Origin: Enterobacteriaceae endosymbiont of Donacia sparganii | GTDB taxonomy: Bacteria > Pseudomonadota > Gammaproteobacteria > Enterobacterales > Enterobacteriaceae | Reading direction: 5' to 3' | DNA length: 64,000 nucleotides | Assembly (NCBI RefSeq): GCF_012569045.1 | Contig: NZ_CP046196.1 | Span: 129,290 to 193,289, forward strand | Shown: positions 39,507 through 50,427 of the stretch, one piece after another | Layout of the letters: each line of letters opens with the position of its first letter | Numbering within the stretch: position 1 is the first letter of the stretch | Made by a program: the position numbers and the translations under genes | Notes under the pieces: model-generated | What the model was told of the DNA's origin: nothing | Database searches by the model: none | The model's input: only the letters and a program-made list of their open reading frames with translations

Positions 39507-40334
39507 TTATTTTATTTTTATCCATATATTTAAATTTATTTTTTTTTTAAAAAATTTTTCTATACTTTTTTCAGATCTATATTTAATTAATTTTAATGTT
39601 GTAGCATTTTTACCTATTATTATTTTTTTTTGGTTTATATTTTTTATTAATAAAAAAATTTTTATTTTATTTGGTATTATTTTAAATTTTTTATAAAAAA
39701 AAACTTTAATATCTATTAAATAGGGTAATTCTTTATGTAAATATTTAATGATACTTTCTCTTATAATTTCTTTTAAAATAATTTCTTCTGTTTGATTAGT
39801 AATATAATTTTTAGGGTACTGATGTTTTTTTTTAGGTAAGTTTTTACAAATTATATTATTAATATCAATAGTATATAATTTATATTTAGCTGAAACCATA
39901 AATAAATAAATAAATTTTATTTTATTTTTAAGAAAATTTATATATGGTAATAATATACTTTTATTATTAATTTTATCTATTTTATTAAGAATTAAAATTA
40001 TTGGTATATTTGTTTGATTTAAAATTTTTACAAATTTATTTTCAATAAAATTCCATTTATTTCTATCTAAAATAAATAATATATAATTATATTCATTATT
40101 TTTTAATGAATTTATAATATTATTATTATAAAATATATTTCCTGGAGTATCAATATACTTTATTTGATAAGAACCTTTATTATATATTCCTGTAATACTA
40201 TAATTAGTAGTATTAATTTTATGAGAAATAATAGATATTTTTTTACCTATTAATGTATTTAATAAGGTAGATTTTCCGGCATTAGATCTACCTAAAATTA
40301 AAATACTTCCGTAATATTGAGATATTATTTTCAC
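39507..40334 (-). CDS. era: ribosome-assembly GTPase Era
   Basis: Era is a GTPase with a KH domain that binds the 3' end of 16S rRNA during 30S maturation. It has 275 residues (E. coli 301). G1 is GRSNAGKSTLLN, G3 is DTPGN and G4 is NKID. The KH domain is present but its GxxG loop reads GKNA (E. coli GNKG), and the last ~25 residues are missing. GTPase function looks intact; RNA binding may be weakened. Partners RsmA and RNase III are encoded nearby. Confidence 0.93.
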   Translation of the reverse strand: MKIISQYYGSILILGRSNAGKSTLLNTLIGKKISIISHKINTTNYSITGIYNKGSYQIKYIDTPGNIFYNNNIINSLKNNEYNYILFILDRNKWNFIENKFVKILNQTNIPIILILNKIDKINNKSILLPYINFLKNKIKFIYLFMVSAKYKLYTIDINNIICKNLPKKKHQYPKNYITNQTEEIILKEIIRESIIKYLHKELPYLIDIKVFFYKKFKIIPNKIKIFLLIKNINQKKIIIGKNATTLKLIKYRSEKSIEKFFKKKINLNIWIKIK

Positions 40335-40364
40335 ATAAATTACCTTTTATTATAAATAAATAAA

Positions 40365-41045
40365 TTATTCAAGCCCAAGCTTTTTTAAAGCTTTTTCAGC
40401 AGCAGATTGTTCTGCTTTACGACGGCTTGAACCTATTCCTGTAATCATTGCAGATACCCCACTAATTTTACATTGTATTGTAAATTTTTGATTATGTACT
40501 TCTCCATTTATTTGTATTATAAAGTAATAAGGCAAGGGAAGATGTGATCTTTGTAAATATTCTTGTAATCTTGTTTTAGGATCTTTTTGATTATTTCCAG
40601 GTAATATTCTTTTTAATCTAAATTGATACCAAAGTAAAATAATTTTTTCTACTACTTTAATATTACTATCTAAACAAATACTTCCTATTAAAGCTTCCAT
40701 TGTATCAGCTAAAATAGATTCTCTATTATATCCTCCATTTTTAAATTCTCCAGGACCTAAAAATAAATATTCACCTAATCTAAATTCTCTTGCGATACTT
40801 GCTAGTGTATTTCCTCTAACTAGAGTAGCACGCATACGACTCATATTACCTTCATTAACATCAGGAAATTTATTATATAATGCTTTAGCTATTATATAAC
40901 TTAAGATAGAATCTCCTAAAAATTCTAATCTTTCATTATGTTTACTACTTGCACTTCTATGTGTTAAAGCTTGATATAATAAATTTTGATGATTAAAAAT
41001 ATAACCTAATTTTTCTTGTAATTGACTAATCATAATAAAATTCAT
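40365..41045 (-). CDS. rnc: ribonuclease III
   Basis: RNase III cleaves double-stranded RNA, processes rRNA precursors and degrades sense-antisense duplexes. It has 226 residues, exactly the E. coli length, and is unusually well conserved for this genome: [20 protein letters not shown] contains the catalytic Glu/Asp residues, followed by [12 protein letters not shown] and [14 protein letters not shown]-terminal dsRNA-binding domain ends [19 protein letters not shown]. It lies between lepB and era as in E. coli. Confidence 0.98.
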   Translation of the reverse strand: MNFIMISQLQEKLGYIFNHQNLLYQALTHRSASSKHNERLEFLGDSILSYIIAKALYNKFPDVNEGNMSRMRATLVRGNTLASIAREFRLGEYLFLGPGEFKNGGYNRESILADTMEALIGSICLDSNIKVVEKIILLWYQFRLKRILPGNNQKDPKTRLQEYLQRSHLPLPYYFIIQINGEVHNQKFTIQCKISGVSAMITGIGSSRRKAEQSAAEKALKKLGLE

Positions 41046-41101
41046 ATAATTGTATTTTTAATATATAATATTTTATATAAATAAGTAATATTTTAAATAA
41101 A

Positions 41102-41998
41102 TTAATTAATTTTATGTATTCTATTAAATCTAATTTTAAAAAACCATGAATTTGTTTTTTTTTGAATACTTAACCAAATGAATACAGCTTTTCCTAATAA
41201 AAATTTTTCATGAACAAATCCCCAATATCTACTGTCAAAACTATCATCACGATTATCACCCATAACAAAATAACATTTATTAGGAACTTTCCAAGTATAT
41301 AATGGCATGTTTTTTTGTTTATATATTTTTAATGTTTCATCTTTTATTTCTGGTATAAATAAAATTTTATGTGATAATCTATTTATATGTTCTGTATATT
41401 GTAAAAATCTTAATTTTTTTAACAAAATATATTTTGTAGGATTTTCATAAAAATTAATTAAATTACTTTTTTCAAGATGTTTATATTTTATAATATATGT
41501 TTTTATATATTTTTTATTATATAATGTAATTTGTTTATTTTTATAATTATAAAAAATTATATCTCCTGGTAATCCAATAATTCTTTTAATATAATTTATT
41601 TTAACATTTTTAGGGTATTTAAAAACAATTACATCTCCTCTTTGAGGAAATTTATTATTAACAATAATTTTATTATTTAAAGGATTTTTAATCCCATAAA
41701 TAAATTTATTAACTAAAATAAAATCACCTTCTACTAAAGAAGGAATCATAGATCCTGAAGGTATATAAAAAGGTTCATATATAAATAAACGGATAATAAA
41801 AATTAATAATATTATAGGAAATAAAGAAACTATTTGTTTTATCAAATATTTTTTGTTTAACATACATATTATGTAATTATATATGTTAAAATTTTTATTT
41901 GAGTAAAAATAATTTAAAGTGATTATTTTATAATAAATCCATATACAACTAATTATTAAAAAACTAAAAAGAAATATTTTTGTATATATATTATTCAT
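41102..41998 (-). CDS. lepB: signal peptidase I LepB
   Basis: LepB removes signal peptides from exported proteins at the outer face of the inner membrane. It has 298 residues (E. coli 324). Two N-terminal spans are followed by the catalytic Ser83 in YIPSGSMIPSL and the general-base Lys138 in YIKRIIGLPGD, then box E GDNRDDSFDSRYWGFV. It follows lepA by 19 bases. Clients in this window include OmpA, SurA and PotD. Confidence 0.97.
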   Translation of the reverse strand: MNNIYTKIFLFSFLIISCIWIYYKIITLNYFYSNKNFNIYNYIICMLNKKYLIKQIVSLFPIILLIFIIRLFIYEPFYIPSGSMIPSLVEGDFILVNKFIYGIKNPLNNKIIVNNKFPQRGDVIVFKYPKNVKINYIKRIIGLPGDIIFYNYKNKQITLYNKKYIKTYIIKYKHLEKSNLINFYENPTKYILLKKLRFLQYTEHINRLSHKILFIPEIKDETLKIYKQKNMPLYTWKVPNKCYFVMGDNRDDSFDSRYWGFVHEKFLLGKAVFIWLSIQKKTNSWFFKIRFNRIHKIN

Positions 41999-42017
41999 AT
42001 GATATATTCTAAACCAA

Positions 42018-43808
42018 TTATTTATTTATTTTTAACAAAGCTAAAAAAACTGAAGATGGTAATTTAATATTACCAATATTTTTCATCCTTTTTTTCCCTT
42101 CTTTTTGTTTTTGAATTAATTTTTTTTTTCGACTAACATCTCCTCCATAACATTTAGCAATTACATTTTTACGTAATTGTTTAATATTTACACTAGAAAT
42201 AATTTTTTTCCCAATTGCTGCTTGAATCACAATATCAAATTGTTGTCTAGGAATTAATGTTTTAATTTTATTTACTAATAGACGACTATAAGCATAAATT
42301 TTACTTTTATAAGTAATTGTTGTTAAAGCATCAACACATTTTTTATTAATTAAAATATTTATACACATTAAATCAGATTTTTTAAATTTTAAAAAACTAT
42401 AATCTAAAGATCCATATCCTTTAGTAATAGATTTTAGTTTATCAAAAAAATTTATAATTACTTCAACCATAGGTATTTCATAAATTAAAATTACTTGATT
42501 ATTATGATAAATTATATTTCTTTGTATACCATGTTTAGTAATACATAATTTAATAATTTTACCTATGTATTTAATAGGAGAAAGAATTTTACATTTTAAA
42601 ATAGGTTCTCTTATTTCTTTTATTAAATAAGATGCTGGAAATTTTGATGGATTATCTATGTATAAAATATCTTTATTAATTTTTTCTATTTGATATTTTA
42701 CAGTAGGCATTGTTGTAATAATATTTATATTATATTCATTAAATAAACGTTGTTGTATAATTTCCATATGTAATAAACCTAAAAAACCACATCTATATCC
42801 ATAACCTAATACATCAGAATTTTCTGGTTCAAAAAATAAAGCTGAATCATTTAAACTTAATTTTTTTAATGCATTACTAAAATTTTTATATTCATTTGAT
42901 ATAACTGGAAATAAACCAGCAAATACTTTAGGAATACTTTTTTTAAATCCAGGTAATATTATATTAGATGGTTTTAAAGATGATGTTATTGTTGCTCCTA
43001 TGGGAATTTCATTTATATTTTTTATACCTAAAACTATCCAACCTACTTCACCACTATTTAATAAATTTAAATTAATTTTTTTAGGTGTAAAAATACCTAT
43101 TTTTTCTACAAAATATTTTTTTTTCGTATTTAAAATAGTTATTTTCATACCTTTATGAATTTGACCATTTTTAATACAAACTAATGCAACTACTCCTAAA
43201 TAATTATCAAACCATGAATCTATAATAAGAGCTTGTAATAATTCATGAATACTTCCTTTAGGAGGAGGAATATTTTTAATTAAATTTTCTATTACTTCTC
43301 TAACTCCTAAACCAGTTTTAGCTGAACATTTAAGATATTCTTTAGATTTAATACCTATAATTTCTTGTATATCTTTTTTTATTTTTTTAATATTTACAGT
43401 TAATAAATCAATTTTATTAATAACTGGTAATACTTTTAATCCCATTTCAATAGCAGTATTACAATTAGATAAAGTTTGTGCTTCTATTCCTTGTGAAGCA
43501 TCTATTAATAATAAAGCTCCTTCGCATGCTGCTAAAGATCTAGAAACTTCATAAGAAAAATCTACATGTCCTGGAGTATCAATAAAATTTAATTTATAAA
43601 AATTATTATCATATGATTTATAATTTAAAGAAACACTTTGTGCTTTTATTGTAATACCTCTTTCTTTTTCTAAAATCATACTATCTAATACTTGTGATGT
43701 CATTTCTCTTTTAGATAATCCACCGCAAATTTCTATTAATCTATCTGCAAATGTTGATTTACCATGATCAATATGAGCAATAATTGAAAAATTTCTTATA
43801 TTTTTCAT
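42018..43808 (-). CDS. lepA: translation elongation factor 4 (LepA)
   Basis: LepA/EF4 is a translational GTPase that back-translocates or remodels ribosomes and aids 30S biogenesis. It has 596 residues (E. coli 599). G1 [13 protein letters not shown], switch [14 protein letters not shown] and G4 NKID are present, and the LepA-specific C-terminal domain includes [21 protein letters not shown] proline triplet is at residues 181-183. It heads the lepA-lepB-rnc-era-acpS unit. Confidence 0.98.
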   Translation of the reverse strand: MKNIRNFSIIAHIDHGKSTFADRLIEICGGLSKREMTSQVLDSMILEKERGITIKAQSVSLNYKSYDNNFYKLNFIDTPGHVDFSYEVSRSLAACEGALLLIDASQGIEAQTLSNCNTAIEMGLKVLPVINKIDLLTVNIKKIKKDIQEIIGIKSKEYLKCSAKTGLGVREVIENLIKNIPPPKGSIHELLQALIIDSWFDNYLGVVALVCIKNGQIHKGMKITILNTKKKYFVEKIGIFTPKKINLNLLNSGEVGWIVLGIKNINEIPIGATITSSLKPSNIILPGFKKSIPKVFAGLFPVISNEYKNFSNALKKLSLNDSALFFEPENSDVLGYGYRCGFLGLLHMEIIQQRLFNEYNINIITTMPTVKYQIEKINKDILYIDNPSKFPASYLIKEIREPILKCKILSPIKYIGKIIKLCITKHGIQRNIIYHNNQVILIYEIPMVEVIINFFDKLKSITKGYGSLDYSFLKFKKSDLMCINILINKKCVDALTTITYKSKIYAYSRLLVNKIKTLIPRQQFDIVIQAAIGKKIISSVNIKQLRKNVIAKCYGGDVSRKKKLIQKQKEGKKRMKNIGNIKLPSSVFLALLKINK

Positions 43809-43864
43809 AAAATAATATTTTTAAAATCCTATTTATATAAAAATAAATTTTAAAATATACATAA

Positions 43865-45907
43865 TTATATTTTAATTCCTCTTTGTATAAGTAAAGCATT
43901 ACTATCTAATTCTCTACCTCTAAATTTTTTGAATAAAATAGTAGGTTCTTCAGAACTACCTAAAGATAAAAAATTTTCTAAAAATTTTTTTCCAATAATT
44001 GGATTAAATAACCCATTTTCTTTAAAATAAAAAAAAGAATCAGCAGCTAATTGTTCTGCCCATAAATAACTATAATATCCTGCTGCATATTCTCCTCCAA
44101 ATATATGATTAAATACATTAGTATATTTATTCCAAATAGGGAGTGGAGATATTGTTACTAAATTTTTTCTTATTTCTTCTATTAAATTAGATATTTGATT
44201 ATTTTTTTTTATATTAAATTCATTATGAATTCTTATATCAAATAAACTTAATTCTATTTGACGCATAAGAGATAAAGCAGCATTATATTTTTTAGATTTA
44301 ATTAATTTATTAATTATATTTATTGGAATATTATTTTTTTTTTCATAATGTTCAGATATTAAATTTAAAGATTTATTTTCCCAACACCAATATTCCATAA
44401 ATTGACTAGGAAATTCAACAATATCTAAGAGTATACCATTAATACCTGATATATTTGGTATATCTATTTTTGAAGTAATATGATGTAAAGCATGTCCAAA
44501 TTCATGAAATAAAGTTAAAACTTCGTTGTGATTAAGTAAAAAAATATTATTTATAGAAGGAGTAAAGTTACAATTAACATAAGCTACAGGATGTTGTAAT
44601 ATTCCATTATTTTTTAATATTCTAGATTGACATATATCCATCCAGGCACCACTTCGCTTTTCGGAACGAATATATAAATCAAAATAAATACTTCCATATA
44701 ATTTATTATGAGAATCGAAAACATTAAAAAAAGTAACATTTTTATTCCAAACTGATACTTTTTTTTGCTTAAAAACTAAACCATAGATTTTATTAGTAAT
44801 GTTAAACATACCTTTCATTACAATATTAATTGGAAAATAATCACGAATAATATTATCATTTATACCATATAAATAAAATTTATATTTTTCTGAAAAAAAC
44901 GCTACATCCCATGGTTTAATATTAATAATATTATATTTTTTTTTAATAAATCTTTTTAAATTTAAAACTTCTTTTTGAGCTTGTTTTTTAGATAATTTTA
45001 TTAATTTATATAAAAAAGATAAAACTTTATCGATTTTTTTTGCAGATTTATTTATTAAAGATTGTTCAGAATAAGAATTATATCCTAATAAATTAGATAA
45101 TTTAAAACGTAAAGATAATTCTTTTATTATAATTGGTTCATTATTTAATTTAGATGAATTAGTTTCTATAGAAGAAGCTCTTGTATTATACATATAATAT
45201 ATTTTTTGTCTTAAATCTTTATTTTTACAGAATGTAATTATTGCTAAATAAATAGGATTATCTAAAGTAATTAGATATCCTTTTTTTTTTTTTAAAATAG
45301 CATTTTTTTTCATAATATTTATTATATGATTTGGAATACCATCTAATTTTTTTTTATCTAAAATATTTTTTTCTAATTGTTGAGTACTGTCAAAAACATT
45401 ATTATTAAAATTATTTTGTAATTTTAATAAATTAGTAATTATTTTTAAATATATATTCTTTTTTTCTTTAGATAATAAAATTCCTGATAATTCAAAATCA
45501 CGTATTATATCTTTAATAGATTTTATTTGCAATTTATTTAAATTTAAAATATTTTTATTATTTTTTACTTTTATATAAGCATTATATAAATATTTATTTT
45601 GTTTAAACCATATATTATAATTAGTTATTATTTGAATAATAATTTCATAATTTTTCCTTATTTCATTATTATTACATACATAATTTAAATGATTTATAGG
45701 TGAAAAAATACGATATAATTTTTCATCTAATTCTAATATTTTTTGACAAAAATTTTTCCAATTATAATTATTTTTATTTTTATTTAAAATTTGATCAATC
45801 TTTTTTTTAGTCTGATTAATTGTAATTTCTATTGCAGAAACCATACAATCATTTGTTATTTTATCAAAAGGAGGTAATAGGAAATCAAGTAATAAAGGAT
45901 TATTCAT
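43865..45907 (-). CDS. prlC: oligopeptidase A (M3 zinc metallopeptidase)
   Basis: PrlC/OpdA degrades cytoplasmic peptides, including cleaved signal peptides. It has 680 residues, equal to E. coli. The zinc motif HEFGHALHH and the downstream Glu region (GILLDIVEFPSQFMEYW) are intact, and the C-terminus has FNHIFGGEYAAGYYSYLWAE. The N-terminal half is diverged. Its place after lepA is not the E. coli one. With LepB present, it may recycle signal-peptide remnants. Confidence 0.96.
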   Translation of the reverse strand: MNNPLLLDFLLPPFDKITNDCMVSAIEITINQTKKKIDQILNKNKNNYNWKNFCQKILELDEKLYRIFSPINHLNYVCNNNEIRKNYEIIIQIITNYNIWFKQNKYLYNAYIKVKNNKNILNLNKLQIKSIKDIIRDFELSGILLSKEKKNIYLKIITNLLKLQNNFNNNVFDSTQQLEKNILDKKKLDGIPNHIINIMKKNAILKKKKGYLITLDNPIYLAIITFCKNKDLRQKIYYMYNTRASSIETNSSKLNNEPIIIKELSLRFKLSNLLGYNSYSEQSLINKSAKKIDKVLSFLYKLIKLSKKQAQKEVLNLKRFIKKKYNIINIKPWDVAFFSEKYKFYLYGINDNIIRDYFPINIVMKGMFNITNKIYGLVFKQKKVSVWNKNVTFFNVFDSHNKLYGSIYFDLYIRSEKRSGAWMDICQSRILKNNGILQHPVAYVNCNFTPSINNIFLLNHNEVLTLFHEFGHALHHITSKIDIPNISGINGILLDIVEFPSQFMEYWCWENKSLNLISEHYEKKNNIPINIINKLIKSKKYNAALSLMRQIELSLFDIRIHNEFNIKKNNQISNLIEEIRKNLVTISPLPIWNKYTNVFNHIFGGEYAAGYYSYLWAEQLAADSFFYFKENGLFNPIIGKKFLENFLSLGSSEEPTILFKKFRGRELDSNALLIQRGIKI

Positions 45908-46035
45908 AGTAAATTTCCAATTTTTATTAAGAAATATATAATTAAAATATTTAAAAAATATTTATTAAATATATAATATATTTTTTTAAAAAAAAATTAT
46001 ATTTTATATTAAATTATAGTAAGATTAGTTTTTAA

Positions 46036-46779
46036 TTATAAAAAATAATTTTGTCTAGTTATTTCGAATAAACAAATTCCTGTAGCTACAGAAACATTTA
46101 AAGAATTTAAATTATTAAACATAGGTATAGAAAATAATAAATCACATTTTTTTTTAATAATAGGTCTTATTCCTTTATTTTCAGACCCAATAATTAAACA
46201 TATTGGATATTTTAGTTTTTTACTATAAATAATATTATTTTTTTTATTACTATCTGTACCAGCTATATATATATTATAAGATTTTAAAATATTAATAATA
46301 TTTATTAAACTTTTTACAAAAATTATAGGTATATCTTCTGCTGTTCCACAAGATATTTTTTTTACTGTAGCGTTTATTTTAACAGAATGATTTTTTGGTA
46401 ATATAATCATATTAACATTAAATGCAACAGCATTTCTTATACATGCACCTAAATTATGAGGGTCTGTAATACGATCTAAAATAAGAATTAATATATTTTT
46501 TGATATATTTATAATTTTTATTATATCTTCTTCATTTAAAGATTTAGATATATTTATTATACCCATAATTCCTTGATGTATACTATTATTAGTTTTTTTA
46601 TCTAACCATTTTTTATTTACTTTATGTATATTAATATTATATTTTTTTACATAATAAAATAATTCTTTTATCTTATTAGATTTTTTTTTACTATTTAATA
46701 TAAAGATTTCTTTTAAAGAAATTGGTTTTTTTTTCAAAGTATTAATAATAGAATGCATACCAAAAATAATATCTTTCAT
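46036..46779 (-). CDS. rlmB: 23S rRNA Gm2251 2'-O-methyltransferase RlmB
   Basis: RlmB is a SPOUT enzyme that methylates G2251 in the peptidyl-transferase P loop. It has 247 residues (E. coli 243). An N-terminal substrate domain is followed by LDRITDPHNLGACIRNA, LIIGSENKGI and SLNVSVATGICLFEITRQ, which form the knotted SAM site. It is 93 bases downstream of miaA. In E. coli hfq, hflX, hflK, hflC, purA, nsrR and rnr lie between the two. Confidence 0.96.
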   Translation of the reverse strand: MKDIIFGMHSIINTLKKKPISLKEIFILNSKKKSNKIKELFYYVKKYNINIHKVNKKWLDKKTNNSIHQGIMGIINISKSLNEEDIIKIINISKNILILILDRITDPHNLGACIRNAVAFNVNMIILPKNHSVKINATVKKISCGTAEDIPIIFVKSLINIINILKSYNIYIAGTDSNKKNNIIYSKKLKYPICLIIGSENKGIRPIIKKKCDLLFSIPMFNNLNSLNVSVATGICLFEITRQNYFL

Positions 46780-46872
46780 ATTATTTTAATGAATAATTTA
46801 TAATAAATAAATATATCATAGAATATAAAAATTTCTTATAAAATTTATAGTTTAAATAAAAATTTTACTTAA

Positions 46873-47823
46873 TTAATTTATTTTTTTTGTAATAAATTTT
46901 ATAATATCATTATAAGCTTTATTAATATGATTACTATCAAACCAATATATGTTTTTCCAATAACGTAACCAAGTTAATTGTTTTTTTGCTAAATGACGTG
47001 TCGCAATAGTAGTATTTTTTATCATTTCTTTATAATTTATTTGATTTAAAATATATAGAAACATTTGTTTATACCCAATACATCTAATTGCTGGAAAATT
47101 AATTTTTAAATATTTATTTTTGATTAGATTTTTTACTTCTTCTTCAAATCCTAATTCTAACATTTTAAAAATTCTATTTTCTATATTTTTATATAGAATT
47201 TGACGATCATAATAAGTTAAACCAAATTGATATATTCTATAGGGAATTTTATTTCCTGGAATTTTTTTAATTTCATTTAAAGTTTTTCCTGTTAAAAAAA
47301 ATATTTCTAAAGCTCTTAAATTTCTTTGTATATCATTACAATGAATTTTATTTGCAGAAAAAATATCTATTGTTTTTAACATATCATGATATGATTTATA
47401 TAATTGATTATCTATTTTTTTCTTAATCATATTACGTATTTTAAAATTAGCTTTAGGTAATAAGGGAGACATAGTATTTATTAATTTATTATAGTAAAAC
47501 ATACTTCCTCCAACTAATAATGGTATTTTCCCTTTTTTACTAATATTATTCATAATTTTTAATGCATCATTATAAAATTCCATAACAGAATAAGATTCAT
47601 AAGGTTCTTTAATATTAATTAACCAATGTTTTTCATAAAAAATATCAGTTTTTTTAGGTTTATCTGTTCCTATATTTAATTTTTTATAAATTAAAGAAGA
47701 ATCTACGCTAATTAACTCAACAGGTAAAATTTTAGCTAAACGAGTAGCTAAATAAGTTTTTTTAGATGCTGTTGTACCCATTAAAAAAATGGCTATTGGT
47801 AATTTTTTTATTTTTTTATTCAT
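46873..47823 (-). CDS. miaA: tRNA dimethylallyltransferase MiaA (altered P-loop)
   Basis: MiaA adds dimethylallyl to A37 of tRNAs that read UNN codons, such as the tRNA-Phe at 56457. It has 316 residues (E. coli 316). Conserved parts are LPVELISVDSSLIYK, IPLLVGGSMFYY and the tRNA-contact segment RCIGYKQM. The Walker A motif, GPTASGKT in E. coli, reads GTTASKKT here: the Gly before Lys is changed to Lys (GGA to AAA), which would normally harm phosphate binding. The rest looks under selection. It starts eight bases after mutL. Confidence 0.95.
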   Translation of the reverse strand: MNKKIKKLPIAIFLMGTTASKKTYLATRLAKILPVELISVDSSLIYKKLNIGTDKPKKTDIFYEKHWLINIKEPYESYSVMEFYNDALKIMNNISKKGKIPLLVGGSMFYYNKLINTMSPLLPKANFKIRNMIKKKIDNQLYKSYHDMLKTIDIFSANKIHCNDIQRNLRALEIFFLTGKTLNEIKKIPGNKIPYRIYQFGLTYYDRQILYKNIENRIFKMLELGFEEEVKNLIKNKYLKINFPAIRCIGYKQMFLYILNQINYKEMIKNTTIATRHLAKKQLTWLRYWKNIYWFDSNHINKAYNDIIKFITKKIN

Positions 47824-47831
47824 TTTTTAAA

Positions 47832-49547
47832 TTATAAATTAATCAAACAAAATAATTTTTTTATTGAAAAACTATTATATTCTAATTTTAATAATTCTAA
47901 TTCCATTAATAAATCTATAATTTTAGAAAAATTCCATATTATATGGACATTAATTATATACTTAATTATCCATTTTTTAATTTGATTTAAAGATATTTTT
48001 TTTATGTTTAAAAAATATTTTAATAAATTAAGAAAAAATTCTTCTATATTATAATATGATAAAAATATAGGTACATATATTATATATACTGTATTATTAG
48101 TATCAAATTTTAATTTAAAACCTAATTTCATTAATTTTTTTTCAATATTAAATAATATAAAATATTCTTCTTTTTTAATTTTAATTGTAAAATTAATTGT
48201 TATATTATTTAAAATATTTTTATTTTGTAAGTGTAATTTAAATTTTATTTTTAATAAAAGAGAAATTATTTTTTTTATTAAAATAGAATATAAAAGTTTT
48301 TTTTTTTCTATAATAATATAAGTATTTTTAATAATGGTTAAATATTTACCAAAATTTTTAAAATTAAATATTGGATAATTATCTAGAAATACTAATTTTT
48401 TTTTTTCAATATTATTGAATAATAATTTATTCTTAGTTGAAAGTTTTTTTTTAATAAAAAAAGTTTCTAAATTTTTTAAATTTAATTGATAATTTTTATT
48501 ACTTTCTATTAAAATAGGTTTTATATTATTATTAATTTTTTTTATAGAATTAGATAGTAATGTTGTAATATTTTCATATATAAAATTATATATTAATTTT
48601 ATGTTATAAAAACATATATCTGTTTTTTGAGGATGTATATTTATATCAATTTGATTAGGTTCTATTTCTAAGTAAAATAAAAAAGAATATTTATAATCAA
48701 TATTAAGTTGAGTATATAATATTTCTTTAATAATACGATAAATAAAATTAGTATGTATAATACGATTGTTAACATAAAAATATCTAAATAAATGATTTAT
48801 TAATTTTTTTTGATTAAAAAAGATAATCCATCCATGTAATTTTAAATTTTTATAAGTTGAATTAATTTCTAATGCATTTTTTAAAAAATTACTACCATAA
48901 ATAATTTTTATTCTATTTAAATAAGAAACATTATCTGTTACTTTTTTAAAATTATAAACAATTTTATTATTATATTTAAATTTAATTCCTATACCAAATT
49001 TCATTAAAATAATTTTTTTAATAATATTTTTAATATAAATAAACTCAATACTTTCATTAGAAAGAAATATTCTCCTAGCAGGAAAATTATAAAAAAGATC
49101 AGATAAAATTATGGTAGTACCTATAGGATGAGAAATCGGTTTTAAGTAAATTATTTCTTCATTAAATCCTTCTGTATATAACTGCCAAGCAATTTGTTGT
49201 TTTAATGTTTTTGATGTAATAGTCATTCTAGATATAGATTTTATACTTGTTAAAGCTTCTCCTCTAAAACCAAAACTTTTAAAAGAATCTAAATCATTTA
49301 AATTTTTTATTTTGCTTGTAGCATATTTTTTTATACATAAAACTAAGTTTTTTTTATTCATTCCTATTCCGTTATCATTTATATAAATATATTTTATTCC
49401 TCCTTTTTCTATACATAAATTTATTTGTGATGCTTTTGCATCAATACTATTTTCAATTAATTCTTTAATTACAGTTGCAGGTCTATCGATAACTTCTCCA
49501 GAAGCTATCCTTTTTATAACATTTTTTGGTAGAATTTTAATAGACAT
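47832..49547 (-). CDS. mutL: DNA mismatch repair protein MutL
   Basis: MutL is the GHKL ATPase that links MutS to downstream repair enzymes. It has 571 residues (E. coli 615). The N-terminal ATPase motifs are intact: ELIENSIDAKA, DNGIGM and FGFRGEALTSI. The linker and C-terminal dimer domain (after ~330) are very Lys/Asn/Ile-rich and barely recognisable. The MutH/endonuclease partner is not in the window. amiB, upstream in E. coli, is absent. It is followed closely by miaA. Confidence 0.96.
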   Translation of the reverse strand: MSIKILPKNVIKRIASGEVIDRPATVIKELIENSIDAKASQINLCIEKGGIKYIYINDNGIGMNKKNLVLCIKKYATSKIKNLNDLDSFKSFGFRGEALTSIKSISRMTITSKTLKQQIAWQLYTEGFNEEIIYLKPISHPIGTTIILSDLFYNFPARRIFLSNESIEFIYIKNIIKKIILMKFGIGIKFKYNNKIVYNFKKVTDNVSYLNRIKIIYGSNFLKNALEINSTYKNLKLHGWIIFFNQKKLINHLFRYFYVNNRIIHTNFIYRIIKEILYTQLNIDYKYSFLFYLEIEPNQIDINIHPQKTDICFYNIKLIYNFIYENITTLLSNSIKKINNNIKPILIESNKNYQLNLKNLETFFIKKKLSTKNKLLFNNIEKKKLVFLDNYPIFNFKNFGKYLTIIKNTYIIIEKKKLLYSILIKKIISLLLKIKFKLHLQNKNILNNITINFTIKIKKEEYFILFNIEKKLMKLGFKLKFDTNNTVYIIYVPIFLSYYNIEEFFLNLLKYFLNIKKISLNQIKKWIIKYIINVHIIWNFSKIIDLLMELELLKLEYNSFSIKKLFCLINL

Positions 49548-49613
49548 TTATGTACATATTTAATAATAAGATTTTTAAGAAATAATATTATGATATAAAA
49601 TTTTTATATAAAA

Positions 49614-49690
<77 letters not shown>

Positions 49691-49737
49691 TAAATATATT
49701 TATAAATAAATTTTATATTTATAAAATAATTTATTTA

Positions 49738-49767
49738 ATAATATTAAATATATGTTTTATTTGTCAA
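49738..49767 (-). promoter_or_regulatory. sigma70 promoter of tRNA-Gly
   Basis: On the minus strand a perfect TTGACA (49767-49762) is followed after 18 bases by TATTAT (49743-49738). It lies between the orn stop and the tRNA, leaving a short leader of about 40 bases. Confidence 0.65.
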
Positions 49768-49773
49768 TCTATT

Positions 49774-50325
49774 TTAATTTTTTTTTAAAAAAATATAATT
49801 TTTATAAAATTTTAATTCATTAATAGATTCATATATATCATGAAAAGCACTATGTTTATTATTTTTTTTTTTTAACCTAGAATAAATTTTTGGATTCCAT
49901 ATTTTTACAAGTTCTTTTATTGAACTAATATCAATGTTACGATAATGAAAATATTTTTCTAATTTTGGCATATAATTAGCTAAAAATATTCGATCTTTAT
50001 AAATACTATTACCACACAAAGGTGTGCTTTTAGGTTTAATCCATAATTTTAAAAAATTTAAAATATATATTTCTGCTTTTTTTTCATTAAATTTACTATT
50101 TTTAATTTTTTTAATTAATCCATTTTTTTTATGTATATTTTTATTCCATGAATCCATCAAATTTAAAATTTGATTTGATTGATATATTGGTATATTTAAT
50201 CCTTTATTTATAATTTCTAAATTAGAATTAGTGATAAGAATAGCAATTTCAATTATATGATCTTTATTAGGATTAAGACCTGTCATTTCTAAATCTAACC
50301 ATATTAAATTATTATTTTCTTGCAT
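49774..50325 (-). CDS. orn: oligoribonuclease Orn
   Basis: Orn degrades 2-5 nt RNA leftovers to mononucleotides and is essential in E. coli. The frame is open to an ATG at 50394, but the ATG at 50325 (183 residues; E. coli 181) is chosen because AAGGA lies eight bases before it and the protein then starts MQENNNLIWLDLEMTG, matching the family. DEDD residues are seen in LDLEMTGL, CGNSIYKDRIF and HSAFHDIYESI. rsgA, between orn and psd in E. coli, is missing. Confidence 0.95.
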   Translation of the reverse strand: MQENNNLIWLDLEMTGLNPNKDHIIEIAILITNSNLEIINKGLNIPIYQSNQILNLMDSWNKNIHKKNGLIKKIKNSKFNEKKAEIYILNFLKLWIKPKSTPLCGNSIYKDRIFLANYMPKLEKYFHYRNIDISSIKELVKIWNPKIYSRLKKKNNKHSAFHDIYESINELKFYKNYIFLKKN

Positions 50326-50427
50326 AAATAATATCCTTATATTAAATTTTAATAAAAAATATAAATATTTAATAATATTAAATTTATATATCACATTAAA
50401 ATATTTTATAAAATTCTTATTAATAAA

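Noticed and set aside
45950-46020. Multiple A/T hairpins between rlmB and prlC
   Set aside because: Such pairings are expected by chance at this base composition; no G/C core and no consistent U-tract.
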